DNA of 64,000 nucleotides from Sabellastarte sp. h YS-2021 (lineage: Eukaryota > Annelida > Polychaeta > Sabellida > Sabellidae), in the NCBI GenBank assembly GCA_964017235.1, contig OZ024929.1, positions 110,841,793 through 110,905,792 on the forward strand. The letters run 5' to 3'. The notes beneath the pieces were generated by a model. It did no database searches. It had not been told where the DNA came from and worked only from the letters and a program-made list of their open reading frames with translations. Shown piece by piece: positions 30,640 through 42,500 of this stretch (position 1 is the first letter of the stretch; each line of letters begins with the position of its first letter). Position numbers and translations under genes: made by a program.

Positions 30640-32235
30640 AATCATACACTAAATCACTTATAACTTCAAAAGTGTTGCATTTACAGCATTTTGTGAAAAT
30701 ATGTTGTTCAGCTACTTTTTTCATAGCTACAATATGGTGAGTAAGTTGGGTGTCTGTCTTAATAGCTAAGTGAGTAATAGCTACTTTTGGGCTTTTCAGT
30801 AACTTCCATCATGAGTAAAATCACTTGTAACTTAAAAACTATTGCATTTAGAGAATTTCGTATAAATATGTTATTCAGCTACTTTTGGGCCAGCTATAAC
30901 ATAGTGAAATTTCAGACCTGTAGCTCATGGCATAGCTGAGTAATAGCTACTTTTAGGTTATCACTGTTGAGTAAATCGCTTATAACTTGAAAACTATTGT
31001 ATTTAGAGAATTTCGTATAAATATGTTATTCAGCTACTTTTGGGTCAGCTATAACATAGTAAAATTTCAGACCTGTAGCTCATGGCATAGCTGAGTAATA
31101 GCTACTTTTAGGTTATCACTGTTGAGTAAATCACTTATAACTTGAAAAGTGTTGCATTTAGAGCATTTTGTTAAAATATGTTATTCAGCTACTTTTTTCA
31201 TAGCTACAATATGGTGAGTAAGTTGGGTGTCTGTCTCAATAGCTAAGTGAGTAATAGCTACTTTTGGGCTTTTCAGTAACTTCCATCATGAGTAAAATCA
31301 CTTGTAACTTAAAAACTATTGCATTTAGAGAATTTCATATAATATGTTATTGAGCTACTTTTGGGCCAGCTATAACATAGTAAAATTTCAGACCTGTAGC
31401 TCATGGCATAGCTGAGTAATAGCTACTTTTAGGTTATCACTGTTGAGTAAATCACTTATAACTTGAAAACTATTGCATTTAGAGTATTTTGTTTCAATAT
31501 GTTATTCACCTATTTTGGGGTCAGCTATAACATAGTGAAGTTTCAGACCTGTGGCTCATTTCATAGCTGAGTAATAGCTACTTTGAAGTTCTCACTGTTG
31601 AGTAAATCAGTTATAATTGGAAAACTATTGCATTTACAGAAATTTGTGCAAATATGTTATTCAGCTACTTTTGGGTCAGCTATAACATAGTGAAATTATA
31701 GACCTATAGCTCATGGCACAACTGAGCAATAGCTATTCTCAGGTACTGACTGTTGAGTAAATCAGCTATAACTTGAAAAATATTGCATTTGGAGTATTTT
31801 GTTAAAATATATTGTTCACCTACTTTTGGGTCAGCTATAACATAGTGAAATTACAGACCTATAGCTCATGGCATAGCGGAGCAATAGCTATTTTCAGGTT
31901 CTCACTATTGAGTAAATCAGTTGTAGCTTGAAAACTATTGCATTTACAGTAGTTTGCTTAAATATGTTGTTCACCTACTTTTGGGTTAGCTATAACATAG
32001 TAAAATTTCAGACATGTAGCTCATTGCATAGCTGGGTAATAGTTCCTTTGAGGTTCTCACTGTTGAGTAAATCAGTTGTAACTTGAAAACTATTACATTT
32101 AGAGTAATTTGTTAAATATGTTATTCACAGAATTTTTGGTCAGCTATAACATAGTGAAATTGCAGACCTCTATGTCATGGCATAGCTGAGCAATAGCTAC
32201 TTTCAGGTTCTCACTGTTGAGTAAATCATTGTATC
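30640..32235. repeat. 155- to 160-bp satellite inside H1, about 10 units
   Basis: Units carry ATAACTTGAAAACTATTGCA, then GCTACTTTTGGG, AGCTATAACATAGTGAAATT and GCTGAGTAATAGCTACTTTT. A variant with GTGAGTAAGTTGGGTGTCTG returns after 477 bp (30737 and 31214), so a three-unit higher-order repeat is present. Confidence 0.9.
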
Positions 32236-32399
32236 CACTGGATAGCCGCAGTGTGTAGAGAGAGATTTCACCATTACTGCTCTGATGAAAAAAAATATTA
32301 TAGCAAGCTTTCTTAAGTTTGCAGTATATATTAATAACCATAAAATGTTGTCTGGGAATATTTTTGGCCTCATTTTGAGAAACAAGATGGCCGCCACAG

Positions 32400-32985
32400 G
32401 TGTTTTTTGTCAGTCATGAAAAGTGCTTATATCTCCCTTATTATTGATCCTAGAGGTTTGGGATGATAAACCAACCTGTAGGAAATCATGGGGTGGGGAT
32501 CTTTTGGTGTGGTCAGATTTGACCTTCAATGACCCCTCCTTCAAGGTCAAACAAGGATAGCCAAACTTAAAAGTGCTTATAACTCGCTTATTATTGGTCC
32601 CAGAGGTTTGGGATGGTAAACAGACAGGAAATCATGGGCTGTGAATCTGTTGATATGGTCCGATTTGACCTTGGAACCCTCCTTCAAGGTCAAATGAGGA
32701 TAGCGAAAATTGAAAGTGCCTACAACTCGCTTATTATTGGTGACAGAGATTTGGGATTGTAAACCATCCCATAGGAAATCATTGGCTCGGAATCTTTTGG
32801 TATGGTCAGATTTGACCTTTGGACCCCTCCTTCAAGGTCAAATGAGGACAGCCAAGCTTAAAAGTGCTTATAACTCATTTATAATTGGATCTAGAGGTTT
32901 GGAATGGTAAACCATAGGAAATCATGGGCTGGGAATGTATTTGTGTGGTTAGATTTGACCTTGGACCCCTTCTTCAAGGTCGAAC
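32400..32985. repeat. 147-bp-type satellite, four reverse units in H1
   Basis: GTGCTTATAACTCGCTTATT and TCAAGGTCAAA recur about every 140-150 bp. It is the reverse complement of the array at 24665-27535, with more divergence between units. Confidence 0.85.
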
Positions 32986-33233
32986 GAGGATATTGCATTT
33001 GTAGTATTTCTTTAAATATGTTTTAACCTATTTTTTACACTTAAACAATTACCTTGTTATTTTCCTTCATAATACCATTTACAGGGCACAACTTTTTTAT
33101 CCTTTTCTTCTGTCAGCTTCGGAATTTCTTTCGAACTTGCTGTTCAGTTACCATTTACTGTATTTCTGTACAGCCCTTTTCCTGATAATTATTCTGTCCT
33201 CTAATCACCTTCACAAATCAAAAACACTCAGTC

Positions 33234-34044
33234 TAACATTTTTTTCAAATTTTAGGAATATTTTAATAAAGAACCTTGAAAAGTTTAAGTATCTTTTTTA
33301 TTTTCTATCTAGAGAACCAACAACAACAAAAGATAAAGGGGCATATGCAGTTCCTGACTCAAAAGAAAGGATACTATCAGATATCACTATAACTAAAATT
33401 CCCTCAAGATACAATTTTAAAAATTATTTAAATTTTTTTTTTTAAATATATTCTAAATGTAATTTTAAAATTATTTAAATTTTTTAAAAATTATTTTTAA
33501 AAATATAATAACAATAAGTCAATTTGCTTAACCAAAAACCTATCAAAATTCTGTGTATATACATATGGCTGTTGTGATAACTCCATTATATATATGATAT
33601 ATTTAATTTTATATATTAAAAAAGGAGACATAAACCCTACTATTAAATATATTTTAACTTTTAAGTCAAATTTCAGGCATATTTGATGCCTAAAATGAAT
33701 TATTTTTATGTCCAAAGACTTTACATTTTATGATAATTTTAATTTTCATCTATTTATTTTGCTGAAATATCCTTATTAAAATTATTTATTTATTTGTTTC
33801 TTATCCAAAATAGTAATTGTGCAATGACATATTGTCGTTATGCTGACAAAACATAAACTTTATTCCCCCAAAATAAAGCTGGAAGTCGTCAGTTGTGCAG
33901 GTGTTCAAAAATTTTTGGTAAAAATATTTTTAGAATCTGACAGTCTATGTACTACAATAACAGCAGAGAGTGGGCAATAATAGCATATTTCTTTCAAAAC
34001 ACAAGTAGGATATAAAAATATTGTAAAAAGATTCATTAGATATA
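33234..34044. other. Very AT-rich DNA, no gene recognised
   Basis: Runs of A and T with AAATTATTTAAATTTTTT near 33420-33485. A 102-codon frame starting in the H1 tail (33137) crosses the element boundary and is not credible. Confidence 0.4.
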
Positions 34045-35146
34045 CAGGGGGGGGACAGCGATTCGCGGGGGACAGTGATTCGGCAGTTTCTATTGTACCT
34101 CATTTAAAACTATTATCTGTGTTGATACTGAAGGAGCCTTATGGCATAGAAAAGTGTGCACCATGTCTTGATACTTTTCTAAGATTTTAGAACTGACAGG
34201 ATGCAGGATTATAAAGATGAATAAAAAAGTTTATATGTCAGTGAGAAATATGCCTAACAAACTGTATCTGACTGATGCAAAGAGCTGTATGTTCTCTAAA
34301 CTGTGTCTGGGGTCAATATAGACGTGGTTACCTCGGCTCTACTTTACTTGCGTGTAGAGCCGTGGCACTACCCCACATAAAACTAGAGATTTGCAAAAAA
34401 ATTATTTTCTGTTGAATAAAACTTGATAAAATGACTCAAAATGGTTTGATATATTTAAAAGCAGTTGATATTAAGCCAAGGACACAACAAATACAATATG
34501 TGTATAATATATATGCTATTTTATACAGCTTTTATAACAAAAGAGCTTTTTAAAATTTTTTGAGAAATGGTCCAAAAAGTATTGAAAATGAGGAAATCTA
34601 ATTTATCTTTTTGTCAAATATGTTTGCATGTTGACTGACTGTTGTGGTTAATGTAACAAAATAGTTGTGGGAACAGTTGTGTGTATAATTTTTATGGTAT
34701 TTGTGTTTTATGCAAATCTCTAGTTTTATGTGTGGCCGTGCCACGGCTCTACACGCAAGTAAAGTAGAGCCGAGGTAACCATGTCTAGGGTCAATATAAA
34801 TACTATTTATAACTTCATTAAGTGCTAGAATACAATGAGAAGAATTGATCTTTAGCTTTAACTATTGTTTGCAAAGTGTTTAACAGTCTTTGTAACTTTT
34901 TGGGGAACAGTATAAAATAATCTGCGAAATGCTGTCCACTTCCCAACAGCTGTAACCTTATTACCATGGTACAAGTTCTATGGTTGTATTAGTACTTATC
35001 ACAAAATATATTTTATGATGCTAGTATCATTTTACAGTTTGAGGAAGCTCTTTTCATTCTGATAACTTTTATAAAACTACACTGCATATTTGTTCTCAAG
35101 AAACTTCATTTTGCTGTTTTTATGGGCGAATCGCTGTCCCCCCCTG
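34045..35146. mobile_element. TA-flanked TIR element (Tc1/mariner-type MITE)
   Basis: The left end starts CAGGGGGGGGACAGCGATTC and the right end closes with GAATCGCTGTCCCCCCCTG. TA flanks both ends (34043-34044 and 35147-35148). There is no transposase frame. A second element, 34320-34786, is inserted in it; without that insert the body is about 0.6 kb. Confidence 0.8.
34320..34786. mobile_element. MULE-like MITE with 10-bp target-site duplication
   Basis: It has long inverted ends of about 75-80 bp starting AGACGTGGTTACCTCGGC and closing GCCGAGGTAACCATGTCT. GGGTCAATAT occurs directly on both sides (34310-34319 and 34788-34797, the right one separated by one base). Long TIRs with a 9- to 11-bp duplication fit the Mutator-like group. 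Each terminus also folds on itself (GGCTCTAC and GTAGAGCC). Confidence 0.7.
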
Positions 35147-35199
35147 TAATATAAAATGACTACCGGGTATTTCAATAAGAGGGATGTTTAAAACTTACA

Positions 35200-35870
35200 T
35201 TAACGTACAAAATATGTGACATTAAGCAATTAATTTTATAGCAAAAACACTTCCTGGTTCGCGTCAATAGTTTTGTTTATCCACCTCAATCCCACAATGC
35301 ATCGCGGTTTCTGGAACTACGACTTTCATCATGAGCAAACAAATATTCGGTATATGTATAATAATTGGGCATCAAAACGCAAATTCTAACATGACACGGA
35401 TGTGTCCGTCATTCTGATTGGTCGAGAGCAATTTCTAAACCGTCTAAAATTCAGGATCAACAGTACGGCTGTTAACATGGCGGCGATAATTGGATAATTT
35501 TGTAATGTTACAAGTGTTTCAAGTATTTTATTTTCAACAGTCATGTTAGAATAGGAATATAGCATTCAAAAGCCGTCTAAACGCAGAATTTTAGACGGGT
35601 TGACATGATCTAAGCACTCAGGCTTCGCCTTCGTGCTCATACCACGTCAACCCGTCTAAAATTCTGCGTTTAGACGGCTTTTTCACGCTATATTCCTATA
35701 ATATTTATTTATTTATTTAACTTACCAACAACCGCATTTGGGTATTTCGGCAAAATAAATGGACAGTGCTAAAACACACCAAATGAATATTCTAAAATTT
35801 CCGAATTCCGGGATGCGGATATTCGACCACGATTTTTGTCTTCTCTTTCAGCTCTACCAAATCCACTGTT
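35200..35870. other. Unassigned DNA, partly inverted relative of 28680-28870
   Basis: TTTGTTTATCCACCT (35270-35285) and TTTCAGCTCTACCAAATCC (35848-35866) are inverted counterparts of sequences near 28803 and 28684. They could be the two ends of an older element of about 7 kb or a remnant inverted duplication. The foldback element lies inside this arm. Confidence 0.3.
35551..35699. mobile_element. Foldback palindrome, 57-bp arms and 35-bp spacer
   Basis: The left arm 35551-35607 starts ATAGGAATATAGC and ends GACGGGTTGACATG. The right arm 35643-35699 is its reverse complement with only a few differences. The spacer holds AGCACTCAGGC...GTGCT, itself a weak hairpin. A further inverted pair, TTCTAACATGAC (35384-35395) and GTCATGTTAGAA (35540-35551), borders the left side, so the element may begin at 35384. 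Confidence 0.7.
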
Positions 35871-36140
35871 ATGAGGATGAAATACTTGACACAAAATCAA
35901 AAATGTCTGACAGCTTTCCTTAAATTATTCAATTAAAGTAGTCTTTATAATACAAATAAAGTCCTTAGGATTGTCCTGCGTTAGTAATTTAAGGATGTCC
36001 ATCCTGCATAATAGTCTCAGACCTTATGATTCTTGTCCATTACTCCGTTATAAGATTGTTGTTAATTTGTACAGTGAGTTCACAGGCTCAGATGTTATTT
36101 CTACAAAGACTGTAGAACTGAAGGTTCTGGGAAGTATTAA

Positions 36141-37352
36141 TATCCCCAGACGAAAGCCAGAGATTCACTGGTTTCACCTTTGTTGCGCCGTCGCCGCCTT
36201 TTTTTACTTTTGTGCTCGATAACTAAAAAATGCTTTCACATATTTCATTCAAACTTGACACACATACATGTATTTAGGACAAGAGAGGAACCCTATTGTT
36301 AGGTGACCTTAAACTCCTTAGTAGTAAAGAATTTATGGCCACCTTAAGGTCAGAAATATGATTTTTGACCACCTAATGCCCTCTAGGCCAAAAACTATGT
36401 GGTTTATCTGGCTCAAATTTTACAGGGGAATATATTAATATATTTTTCTTACATATGCTAAAAAAATCTAGACTTTATGTTAGGGTTAAAATTGTGTTTG
36501 AGGCCCAAAAAGACCCAACTTGGACCTTTTTTTCAACATTTTTCATATATTTTGCCCTGTGACTTAAAAATGGTGAGTCTGATAGACAAATACATTTCTA
36601 TAGCGGTGATTTCAGAATTGTCCTGTTCATTAGCACTTTGGCAATATTTAAAATCAAGTATTAAATGGATTTGTGCAAATAAGGTATTCAAATAACATGC
36701 AGTTATATTCTATAAGCTTTTTTGAAGAGATGTGTCTTTAGCTTTTTCTTGAAAGAGTTGACTGAATTGCAGGATTGGAGGTCACATGATAAGTGTCAAA
36801 CTGTAGTAGAACTTTAATATGCAATCTTTATCTGTGCAAAATTTAAAATCTGTAGCTTTAATTTTAACTCCACCTTAAGGTCTCTAAAATGCCCACAGGA
36901 CCCAATTTATGTACTTTTTACCACTTTTAAGCCCTATATCTGTCATACTGTGTGGCTAATACAGCTGAAATCTCATATGGAAATATATTAATATGTTCTT
37001 TTTACATGTGTCAAAAACAAAGGCTTTAAATAGATATTTAACCTGTGTACAAAGATCATATACACCCACCCGAGTGATTCTTTTTCGACATTTTTACATA
37101 TTTTCCCCTGTAACTTGGAAATGGTAAGTCTGAAAAGTCTCAAACTGTATAGTAAATATAACTTCTATGCGTAATCTTTGGCTGTGTAAATTTGAAGTCT
37201 ATAGCTTAATTTCAAGGTCACTTTAAGGTCTCTAAAATGCCCAGAGACCCAATCTATGGACTTTTTACCACTTATAGGCCCTATAGCGGTCAAACTATAT
37301 GACTGGTATGATCTGGAATTATATTAATAGGTATTTTCATAAGGCTATTATT
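36141..37352 (+). mobile_element. Satellite carrier F2 (degenerate)
   Basis: It starts with a decayed form of the TATCCCCAGACGAAAGTC hairpin seen at 44874 and 57398, followed by GCGCCGTCGCCGCC and a region parallel to F1. Repeat landmarks (TTTTGCCCTGTGACTT near 36551, TTTTCCCCTGTAACTTGG near 37095) match the 350-bp repeat of F1. A small LINE fragment is inserted. It abuts the 5' hairpin of E1 at its right edge. Confidence 0.6.
36585..36786 (-). mobile_element. Short LINE 3' fragment with 5-bp duplication
   Basis: TGATA flanks both sides (36580-36584 and 36787-36791). Minus-strand translation gives SVNSFKKKLKTHLFKKAY, the usual ending of CR1/L2 ORF2, and the 3' tail reads CGCTATAGAAATGTATTTGT, close to the tail of the LINE at 20008. 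F1 supplies the empty site near 45305. Confidence 0.75.
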
Positions 37353-37873
37353 AATTAAGCGTCCCTTGTAAGGGCTCTTATTTGGTTTCGCATCAGTTTC
37401 CTCGCCACCGCCGCTGCATTATGGTCTCCCTTGAATATCTCCTTATTATTGCAAGCTTTCTAACCATATTTGGCAGTTATATAGGCGTGGGAAAATTTTT
37501 CCACATTCTTATATTTGACCTTTAATTTTTATCAAGATCACGTGATCCAAAAATAGTTTTTTATTGCGTTAAGACATCCTATCCAATGGACAATTGCTTT
37601 ACCGGTCGGCGCGACCGGTACCGCCAAACGTCAGAAAAAGACGTCCTGTATATACTACCGGCAGGACCGGTCACAGAGTGTGCATTCGCCAGGTGACGCA
37701 TCGTACTTCATTTCCTGTTTACCTCTTGACGTCATAGCATCTTTTTTGTTTGGCGCGAAAGAGTGTGCAGAAGAATTTCTTCAGAGATATGTTTTTGAAG
37801 TTTTTACAACGAACTCCTCCAAGTTTCGTGTTTTTTATTAGTACAGAGTATTTATACAACCTTACTGATCATT

Positions 37874-39529
37874 ATGTCGTCTCCTGGACAGAAACAAGGT
37901 TCTTGCGGGCATGTTATGGCCCTTTTCGACAACCATCAGAAATGCGCGCGTTGTCGTGACAAGGGGGTGGGAGACGACCCCTGTGTCAAGAAGTTGGATT
38001 GCCAGATCTGTAAGTCTTTTACGCCTGCGCAGATCCATCAGTTAGCAACTCCGACTTACAAGGCAAGGAAGGAACGCTCTGAGCAGAAGAAGACTGAAGG
38101 TAATGCAAGCACGACCCCCACTCTAGTGGACCCTTCAGAAGTTACACTGTTGGGACGGGTTAGCTGTGACAAGTCGCCCTCTGTTGATTCTACTCCAAAG
38201 CACAAGAAGAAGCGTTCTGATGGTTCCCCAAGGTCTAGTAAACGGAAACACAGCAGCAAACCTACTTCAGACGACCTCAAGTCCCTTGATGACAAGTGGA
38301 GTGAGAGATTCTCACGCCTGGAAGCTATGCTGGTAAACCAATCCTTTGCTGTTCCAGTGAACTCTGCCTCTGTGGTGCCCAGAGAACACCCTTTCTTTGA
38401 TCCGGGTGCTTCTACAAGTGTTATGTCTTCTGAGGGCACTGGTGACGTTGCTACGCAGTTGACGGCTACCCAACCTCCGCTGGGGGTTCCCGGTACTGAT
38501 TCTGGGAGAGATGGAGTTGAGAGTGCTACCCACCCTGTTCAGGGCCCCGGTACCTCTGCAGTGTTAGCCACCCAACCTTTACTGGTTCCCGGTGCAGGGA
38601 CGGCCACCCAGCCTACACAGGCTCCTGGTGCGGGTCCTGAGGTTCTGCCTGCTGGTGTTAAAACTACGCTGCATAACCAGTCGCCTGCCATTGGCCAGAA
38701 CTCTGAGGTTGCTAGGGAATCTGATAGTGAGGCTGAGTTGGATGCGGAACCGGCATCACCGGCTAGTGTTCACTGCCAGGGTGATTTACCGGACACGGCT
38801 ACAGATCAGGACCTCTCTGAAGACGCCAATTACAGGGAAACTATTAGAGGGGTGAGAAGTTTCATGAACTGGCATCACATCCCGGATTATGACAACTCAG
38901 CTGCCTCTATGGATGATAATCCTTTTGCCGGTTCAAGAGTGAAGACTACCGGTAAAGTGTCAGTTAAATTGCCGGTCGATGAATGGCTCTGCAAAAAACT
39001 GGAGAAACTTAATGTAACTATTGCTGAAGGTTATCCTGCTAAAAATTCTGAAACCAGTGGACTGCTACGTGACCAGTTTGTAAAGACTCCACGCTCTTCC
39101 AAGTGGTACGATATGCAAGCAGTTAAGAAGGGAGACGGGTCTACCCAGGCTGTATCCCACTGGTCTCCGGAACCGGCAAAGCTGAACAGCATGTTCTCTA
39201 GGGTCGCAAGAAGAAGTTTACCTTCTGCTCCAGCTTCCCGTATGTTCAGCCAGGATACCCTTAGAAGGTGGGAGAAGGCGTTCAGGGAGCAATCCGTGAT
39301 GTGTAATCACACTGCTGGTCTATCTAGATGCCTTACTAAAGTACAGGATTCAATGGTTACCCAGCTGAAGTCTCTCCGGTCAGATTCATCAAAGGGCAAG
39401 AGTGCTGAAAGAACACAGCAGGCTGTTGAAGAGCTTGAATATATGGTGACCTTTAACAGTTCAATTTCTCAAGCTATGCAGCGCACCATGCATGATCTGT
39501 CAGAGGGAGTGTTCATCAGCATTGCCAAC
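37874..39529 (+). pseudogene. DIRS B2 ORF1, gag-like, interrupted by a MITE
   Basis: It starts MSSPGQKQGSCGHVMALF and shares the Cys-rich cluster DNH..C..CR..G.GDDPC....C.IC.S with ORF1 of A1. A low-complexity middle has repeated ATQP and PG motifs. The hAT MITE lies at its right edge. Product would be the nucleic-acid-binding structural protein of the element; function inferred from position. Confidence 0.75.
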
Positions 39530-39952
39530 TAGTGCTGGGATCGTCGGCGATTTTTGCAGATCGAGGATCATTTGTTAGAAACGAGTTGAACTCGAGTTGG
39601 ACTCGAGTAAATACACAAAAATAAAAATAAAATAAGAAAAATCCAAATATTATTACCAGTTGTGTTAAGTACCTTTTCATTGCAAGAAAAAATATTTTTT
39701 TGCCATTTAAAGTGTACAGATATGTATGTGCACGTCATGGAACAGCCACGCAGCTAAGGTTAATATTAAAACGGCCATTATTTATTGAGTTTTGATGGCT
39801 TGATCAGTTCCAAAAATGTCCCTTTGAGACAAGGTAAGTATATAATTATTTATTTTGTGAAAACTCGAGTTTATATTGCGTAACTCGATGTCATCCCCAA
39901 ATATCGCCCACCGAGTTACGACTCGAGTTACCGTCAACTCGTCCCAGCACTA
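39530..39952. mobile_element. hAT-type MITE inside DIRS B2
   Basis: It has 11-bp termini TAGTGCTGGGA and TCCCAGCACTA and an exact 8-bp duplication TTGCCAAC (39522-39529 and 39953-39960). Both traits mark the hAT superfamily. 423 bp, no coding capacity; the interior repeats ACTCGAGTT in both directions. Confidence 0.9.
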
Positions 39953-39960
39953 TTGCCAAC

Positions 39961-42500
39961 CTCACTCTGGCACGTCGGGATAGCTATCTGGAGTTTATAC
40001 GTGGTGGAGTTAAACCTGATACCTTATCTGCATTACGCACTTCTCCAGTACATCTACTCTCATTATTCCCCGACAGCTTACTGGTCAAGGCAGAAGATGA
40101 GGTTTCACGTAGTGAGGAGAGGCGTTCTATGGGTAACACACAGAGGAAACCCGGACGTTTTCATCCGTACGTTCCCTCCAGTACTAGACCTTCACACCAG
40201 CCGGACCGGAAGCCCACTACACCGGCTTGGAAACAAATCAGAGACCGGCAAACTGGTCAGAAAGGTGGAGGTAAAGCCTCAAACTTCAACCAAAAGCCGG
40301 CCAAAGGGTTTAAGAAGCATAAATGACAATTATTGTGTTTCAAATGTGGTCGGATTGAAGGACTCTGTAATTGTATCCGACAAGATGGAGGGTTTGAACC
40401 CACCACCAGTGACAGACCAGAAGAACAGCAAAGTGACTTTAAATGTAGACTCTCATGTTGCAGATGCTCATATTGTCACCGGGTTGCCGCAAAGGAAAGG
40501 CGTAAATCCCAATGCATGTCAATTGTACACAAAAATAAAATATGTGAAAGATGTTTTTTGTGTAGGTCATTTGCCTTCTGTAAATCTTGTCACCAATGCC
40601 CAACATGCTGTTTTAGATCCTCCTGTAGGGGCGAGGTTAAACCAGTTTTGGGAGAAATGGGAAACCCTGGGTTCAAGTCCAAAAGTGGTAAACATTCTGA
40701 GGGAGGGTTACACACTCCCCTTCCGGTTCAGACCCCACTTGACAAGGTCACCGACTGTAATAAGCAACTACCACAATCCAACCAAACAGTCCTTCCTTTT
40801 AGAGGCACTGTATCAGCTGATAAACAAAAATGCAGTCGAACCGGTGGACAATCCAAATTCACTGGGGTTTTACAACCGGCTATTTTTGGTACCCAAACCC
40901 AACAACCGGTGGAGACCCATCCTAGACCTGAGCACCTTGAACACCTTTTTAAACACAGGGTCGTTCAAGATGGAGACCCCACAGATCATATGAACCTCCG
41001 TCCAAGTAGGGGAGTGGGTCACATCCATAGATTTCAAAGATGCATACTTCCATATACCCATTCACAGTCAGTCCAGGAAGTACATGCGCTTTCACCTCCG
41101 GGGTCGGTCCTACCAGTTCAAAGCCCTTCTCTTTGGCCTTTCCACAACTCCCATGGAGTTCACAGTGGTGGCCAAAGAGGTCAAACTCATGGCACTTCAG
41201 AAGGGTATAAGGATCCACCAGTACCTAGACGACTGGCTGGTGAGAGCCTCTACCCACCACACCTGTCTCCAGCATACTCAAACCCTAGCCACACTTTGTC
41301 AGGAATTAGGGTGGCTGGTGAACAAGGAAAAGTCAGAGCTGGTTCCCAAACAGGTCTTCAACATCGTAGGTTACCAGTTCGACCTGAAAGAGGACAAGGT
41401 CAGACCAACAGAAGAACATTGGCAGGCCTTGACAGACAAGATCAGATCAGTAATGTCGGATCCGGTATGCCCGGTCCGGAAATTCATGTCCCTCATAGGT
41501 CTTCTCACAGCAACAGAAAAACAAGTCCACTTAGGGCGACTACACATGAGACCCATACAGTGGAACTTGAAAAACAACTGGATGGTCCCAGAGTCACTGG
41601 AAAAGGTGATCCCGGTCCCCAAGTCCCTCCACCCCCATCTAAGGTGGTGGCAGGAGGAAAGCAATGTGCTACTAGGTCAACCATTACACCCTCTAAAACA
41701 TACTCTGCAAATCTTTACAGACGCATCAAACGAAGGGTGGGGCGCTCACTTGGACGACCACACTGCAAGAGGAACTTGGTCCCTTCCAGAGAGCAAGTTA
41801 CACATAAACCACTTAGAACTAAAAGCGGTATTTCTAGCTCTAAAGGAGTTTTGAACCCTGGTCTGCAACAAGACAGTGTTGATAGCTACAGACAACACAA
41901 CAGTGGTTGCCTATATCAACAAAGAGGGGGGATGAAGTCGGGGTCACTGTGTGCCCTACTGTGGAGAATCCTGTCCTGGTGCACCAGACAGCAGGTAACC
42001 CTCAGGGCACGTCACATCCCCGGCCGGCTGAACATGATAGCAGACAAGCTATCCAGACTTGGCCAGACCATTCAAACAGAGTGGTCTCTTCATCCAGCAG
42101 TGTTCCAAGCTGTATGCTCAAGGTGGCACCAGCCACAAGTGGACCTGTTTGCCACCAGGTTCAACAACAAACTGCCACAGTTTGTGTCACCGGTTCCAGA
42201 CCCCCAGGCTTGGGCAGTGGATGCACTCAGCCTCTCCTGGGAGGACCTGGACCCATACGCCTTCCCACCGGCAGCCATCTTGGGCAAAGTGGTGGAGAAG
42301 CTCCAGGACTACCCCTGCAACAGAATAATTCTGATTGCTCCAGGGTGGCCCAACAAGCCCTGGTTTTGGGACCTGGTAGCAATGTCAAGCCAGATCCCAC
42401 TGTGTCTGCCCAGCATACCCAACCTAGTGTCTCAGCCATTCAACCAGGTCCTTCACAGGAACCTGTCGAATCTGAACCTACATGCCTGGCTCCTGGAGCC
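39961..42500 (+). pseudogene. DIRS B2 end of ORF1 and pol-like region (RT, RNase H, tail domain)
   Basis: RT blocks visible are FYNRLFLVPKPNNRWRPILD near 40860, LLFGLSTTPMEFTVVAKEV near 41130 and YLDDWLV near 41225. RNase H shows IFTDASNEGWGAHLDDH near 41715 and ARHIPGRLNMIADKLSR near 42010. The tail domain has VDLFATRFNNKLPQFVSPVP and PWFWDL near 42365. Fossil with a few breaks. Confidence 0.85.

Larger units (their letters stand above)
30233..33233 (+). mobile_element. Satellite carrier H1 (Helentron-like, 3' end missing)
   Basis: It starts with the palindrome ATGTCAGCTGAC...GTCAGCTGACAT, a GCGGCGTGGGCG patch, then about 350 bp of unique DNA, a 155- to 160-bp satellite (30640-32235), a unique linker, four reverse units of the 147-bp satellite (32400-32985) and a unique 3' segment. 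It follows H2 almost base for base but has about 950 bp less satellite. It stops after ACTCAGTC, where H2 continues into its subterminal repeat and 3' hairpin. No coding capacity, so non-autonomous. Confidence 0.7.

Noticed and set aside
33137-33445. 102-codon frame
   Set aside because: It crosses the boundary of carrier H1 into AT-rich DNA and has no recognisable domain.
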